Below are positions 5,194-6,502 of a stretch of DNA of 6,502 nucleotides, one piece after another. The position numbers and the translations under genes were made by a program. The notes under the pieces are model-generated. The model saw nothing but the letters and a program-made list of their open reading frames with translations, was not told the DNA's origin and made no database searches. How positions within the stretch are numbered: the first letter of the stretch is position 1; every line of letters starts with the position of its first letter. The DNA comes from Desulfobacterales bacterium (GTDB lineage Bacteria > Desulfobacterota > Desulfobacteria > Desulfobacterales > RPRI01): NCBI GenBank assembly GCA_020052975.1, contig JAGVOC010000371.1:1-6502 (forward strand), in the 5' to 3' direction.

Positions 5194-5240
5194 AAGACGT
5201 CTGGTTCCCATGTTTGAGGGGGAACGGCGTCTTTTTTGTT
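5194..5240 (+). terminator. Rho-independent terminator after the thioesterase gene
   Basis: AAGACG (5194-5199) pairs with CGTCTT (5228-5233), and GTTCCC (5204-5209) with GGGAAC (5220-5225), with a small internal loop. A T-rich tail (TTTTTTGTTTTT) follows. It lies about 95 bases after the thioesterase stop. The intervening stretch holds the palindrome GCCGCGGC (5174-5181) and no recognisable gene. Confidence 0.8.
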
Positions 5241-5269
5241 TTTAGTATAACTAATAATATTTGTATATT
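5241..5269 (+). promoter_or_regulatory. Possible promoter of the mvhD-metV operon
   Basis: TATATT (5264-5269) is a good -10 box. The hexamer 17 bases upstream, TTTAGT (5241-5246), is a poor -35. The region is AT-rich and lies directly after the previous gene's terminator and before a foldable leader, so a start near 5276 is plausible. The weak -35 would suit an activated promoter. Confidence 0.4.
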
Positions 5270-5278
5270 GTGAGCAAT

Positions 5279-5347
5279 ACACGAGCGTCTGAAGCAAAGA
5301 GAGCTTTGCACAACTTCGGATAAGGGGCTCATACCCGTGTCAGCCCC
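5279..5347 (+). promoter_or_regulatory. Structured 5' leader (candidate cis-regulatory RNA) of the mvhD-metV operon
   Basis: TCTGAAG (5288-5294) pairs with CTTCGGA (5314-5320) and encloses CAAAG/CTTTG (5295-5299/5304-5308) around an AGAG loop. A second hairpin pairs GGGGCT (5324-5329) with AGCCCC (5342-5347). Its loop contains CGTGT (5336-5340), which can pair with ACACG (5279-5283) to make a pseudoknot-like closure. No protein-like reading frame and no T-tail is present. I tried and failed to match it to riboswitch classes I know. The function is unknown. Confidence 0.4.
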
Positions 5348-5396
5348 AAAGGGATGTTATACAAAGTTCTTACTAACAGGATGGAAATGAACACGA

Positions 5397-5801
5397 ATGA
5401 TAAAAAAATATAAACCGCGTATCACATTTTTTCACTGCATCAACGCATTCGATGACTGCGCTTCCCTTCCTGTTTTATCAGGAGACGCATTCGAGCTCAA
5501 ACAGGTCAGGATAGCATGTTCAAGCATGATAAAGGATGTCTTTCTTCTCAGGGCTTTTGAGGCCGGCTCGGATGCAGTAGCTGTTTTTGTATGCCCGGAA
5601 GGGCAATGCCGTTATGTGGAGGGTAATATAAGGGCGAAAAAAAGGGTGAACTTTGTGAAAAACCTCCTTGATGAAATCGGGCTTGGGGGAATGCGCCTGT
5701 CGCTTCACAATGTTTCATCCGGCGATACCGAAAATACCGGGAAGATATTGCGGCAGATCTTATCGCAGATTAACGACATGGGGCCGAACCCGGCGAAGTG
5801 A
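5397..5801 (+). CDS. mvhD: MvhD/FlpD-type [2Fe-2S] electron-transfer subunit (hydrogenase iron-sulfur subunit family)
   Basis: 134 residues. The ATG at 5397 has an AGGATGG-like ribosome site about a dozen bases upstream; ATGs at 5381 and 5387 are in another frame and end quickly. The family is recognised from ACSSMIKDVFLLRAFEAGSD, CPEGQCRYVEGN (66-77) and AKKRVNFVKNLLDEIG, ending in DMGPNPAK. MvhD proteins carry electrons between heterodisulfide-reductase-like HdrA proteins and partner oxidoreductases through a [2Fe-2S] cluster. Canonical members begin with a C-x2-C motif; here the equivalent region is FHCINAFDDC, with C14 and C21, and other cysteines at 41, 66 and 71. This divergent form is, as I recall, typical of copies next to metV/metF. 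It starts an operon with metV 37 bases downstream, suggesting electron delivery to or from methylene-tetrahydrofolate reductase. Confidence 0.85.
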   Translation: MIKKYKPRITFFHCINAFDDCASLPVLSGDAFELKQVRIACSSMIKDVFLLRAFEAGSDAVAVFVCPEGQCRYVEGNIRAKKRVNFVKNLLDEIGLGGMRLSLHNVSSGDTENTGKILRQILSQINDMGPNPAK

Positions 5802-5838
5802 AGATGGCATTAAAAGATCTCAAACGGAGAGAATTATT

Positions 5839-6502
5839 ATGATAGTCGGAAAACAGAAATCACTTGCGGAAATCAGGGAAATTGTTTCGCCGTATAAAAA
5901 GCTGCTTGTCTTAGGCTGCGGCACCTGCGTGAAAACATGCTTTGCGGGCGGAGAGGATGAGGTTGCAACGCTGGCTTCGGCTTTGCGTCTTTCGTTTAAA
6001 AAAGACGGCAGAAGCATCTATATAGAGGAATTGACCGTTGAACGGCAGTGCGAAGATGAATTCATAAGGGAGGCCGCCTGCGCCGTTTCTAAAAATACGG
6101 CGGTATTATCCCTTGCCTGCGGAGCCGGGGTCCAGGCGATCGCAAGGAGATTTGCGAATGTTCCGGTTCTTCCGGGAGTCAATACCACCTTTATAGGTGT
6201 TCTTGAAAAGCAGGGGCTCTTTACGGAAGAATGCCTCGGGTGCGGTGATTGCCAGCTGGCTGTTTTCGGCGGGGTATGCCCTGTTTCAAGATGCGCCAAG
6301 AAGCTCCAGAACGGACCCTGCGGCGGTTCCCGCAGCGGAAAATGCGAAGTAAACCCGGAGACGGACTGTGCCTGGCAGCATATTATAACGAGGCTGACCG
6401 TTCTCGGGCAGCTTGATAATTTGAGGAAATACAATCCGCCTAAAGACTGGCGAACCAGTCATGCCGGCGGACCCAGAAAACTGGTAAGAGAGGATCATGT
6501 AA
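5839..6502 (+). CDS. metV: MetV: MTHFR C-terminal-domain protein, partner of methylene-tetrahydrofolate reductase MetF (3' end outside the window)
   Basis: The ATG at 5839 follows GGAG (5826-5829). 221 codons are visible and the frame is still open at the right edge; the final REDHV is close to the usual C-terminus, so few residues should be missing. The N-terminal half has LLVLGCGTCVKTC (22-34) and a Rossmann-like region with LSLACGAGVQAIARRF. The C-terminal half has ECLGCGDCQLAVFGGVCPVS, then CAKKLQNGPCGG and GKCEV, with ADCAW-like DCAW. These are the marks of the MTHFR_C/MetV family, a zinc- and probably iron-sulfur-binding cytoplasmic partner of MetF in anaerobes, where MetFV reduces methylene-H4folate in the methyl branch of the Wood-Ljungdahl pathway. 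MvhD upstream fits an electron-transfer complex. MetF would be expected immediately downstream, but that cannot be seen here. Confidence 0.9.
   Translation, partial: MIVGKQKSLAEIREIVSPYKKLLVLGCGTCVKTCFAGGEDEVATLASALRLSFKKDGRSIYIEELTVERQCEDEFIREAACAVSKNTAVLSLACGAGVQAIARRFANVPVLPGVNTTFIGVLEKQGLFTEECLGCGDCQLAVFGGVCPVSRCAKKLQNGPCGGSRSGKCEVNPETDCAWQHIITRLTVLGQLDNLRKYNPPKDWRTSHAGGPRKLVREDHV

Noticed and set aside
5271..5350. tRNA-like gene in the leader
   Set aside because: There is no T-arm consensus or cloverleaf; the pairings make nested hairpins instead.
5520..6434. Minus-strand open frames beneath mvhD and metV
   Set aside because: They are shadows of strongly conserved plus-strand genes.

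Overview
The window looks like a chromosome fragment of a strictly anaerobic bacterium, most likely a deltaproteobacterium (Desulfobacterota) or similar. The clues are at the right end: an MvhD/FlpD-type iron-sulfur subunit followed by a MetV (MTHFR C-terminal) protein, a pair typical of Wood-Ljungdahl-type folate metabolism. The cysteine-rich proteins in the middle (DUF3795, DUF169, a CopZ-N/BFD-like [2Fe-2S] protein) fit the same picture. This assignment rests on family recognition only.

Left third (1-2040): an accessory region that I read as integron gene cassettes with no integrase in view. It opens with the C-terminal end of an Eco57I/type IIG-like restriction-modification methylase (1-330). 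A canonical attC-like site follows (332-401), then an AT-rich cassette gene for a small membrane-anchored helical protein (428-943). Next come two adjacent foldable sites (938-1041 and 1059-1135) that would bound a tiny gene-less cassette, then a second AT-rich cassette gene (1155-2027) whose C-terminal half resembles HEPN/abortive-infection proteins. The cassette-end signatures agree: GTTAAGT at 395-401 is the exact complement of ACTTAAC at 938-944, and TTATGC at 1130-1135 complements GCATAA at 2031-2036. The last site has only its left half, so the array seems to stop near 2040. A small membrane-anchored orphan (2075-2491) follows.

Middle (2570-3620): a DUF3795 cysteine-rich gene broken by one frameshift near 2767; a strong promoter (3177-3206); a short coding-like stretch (3217-3318) that may be the end of a decayed gene; and a small CopZ-N/BFD-like [2Fe-2S] protein. 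In this last gene an in-frame TGA (3509-3511) sits where the family has the first Cys of its CCL motif. The frame then continues with matching residues, and a hairpin with an AGGU loop lies at bacterial-SECIS distance. This possible selenoprotein is the most interesting item in the window. A T-tailed terminator follows.

Right part (3600-6502): a DUF169 gene on the minus strand with a clear promoter; a plus-strand 4HBT acyl-CoA thioesterase with a strong terminator; a roughly 120-nt leader that can fold into nested hairpins and a possible pseudoknot; then mvhD and metV as one operon running off the right edge. MetV and MvhD probably form an electron-transfer module with a MetF methylene-tetrahydrofolate reductase encoded just outside the window.
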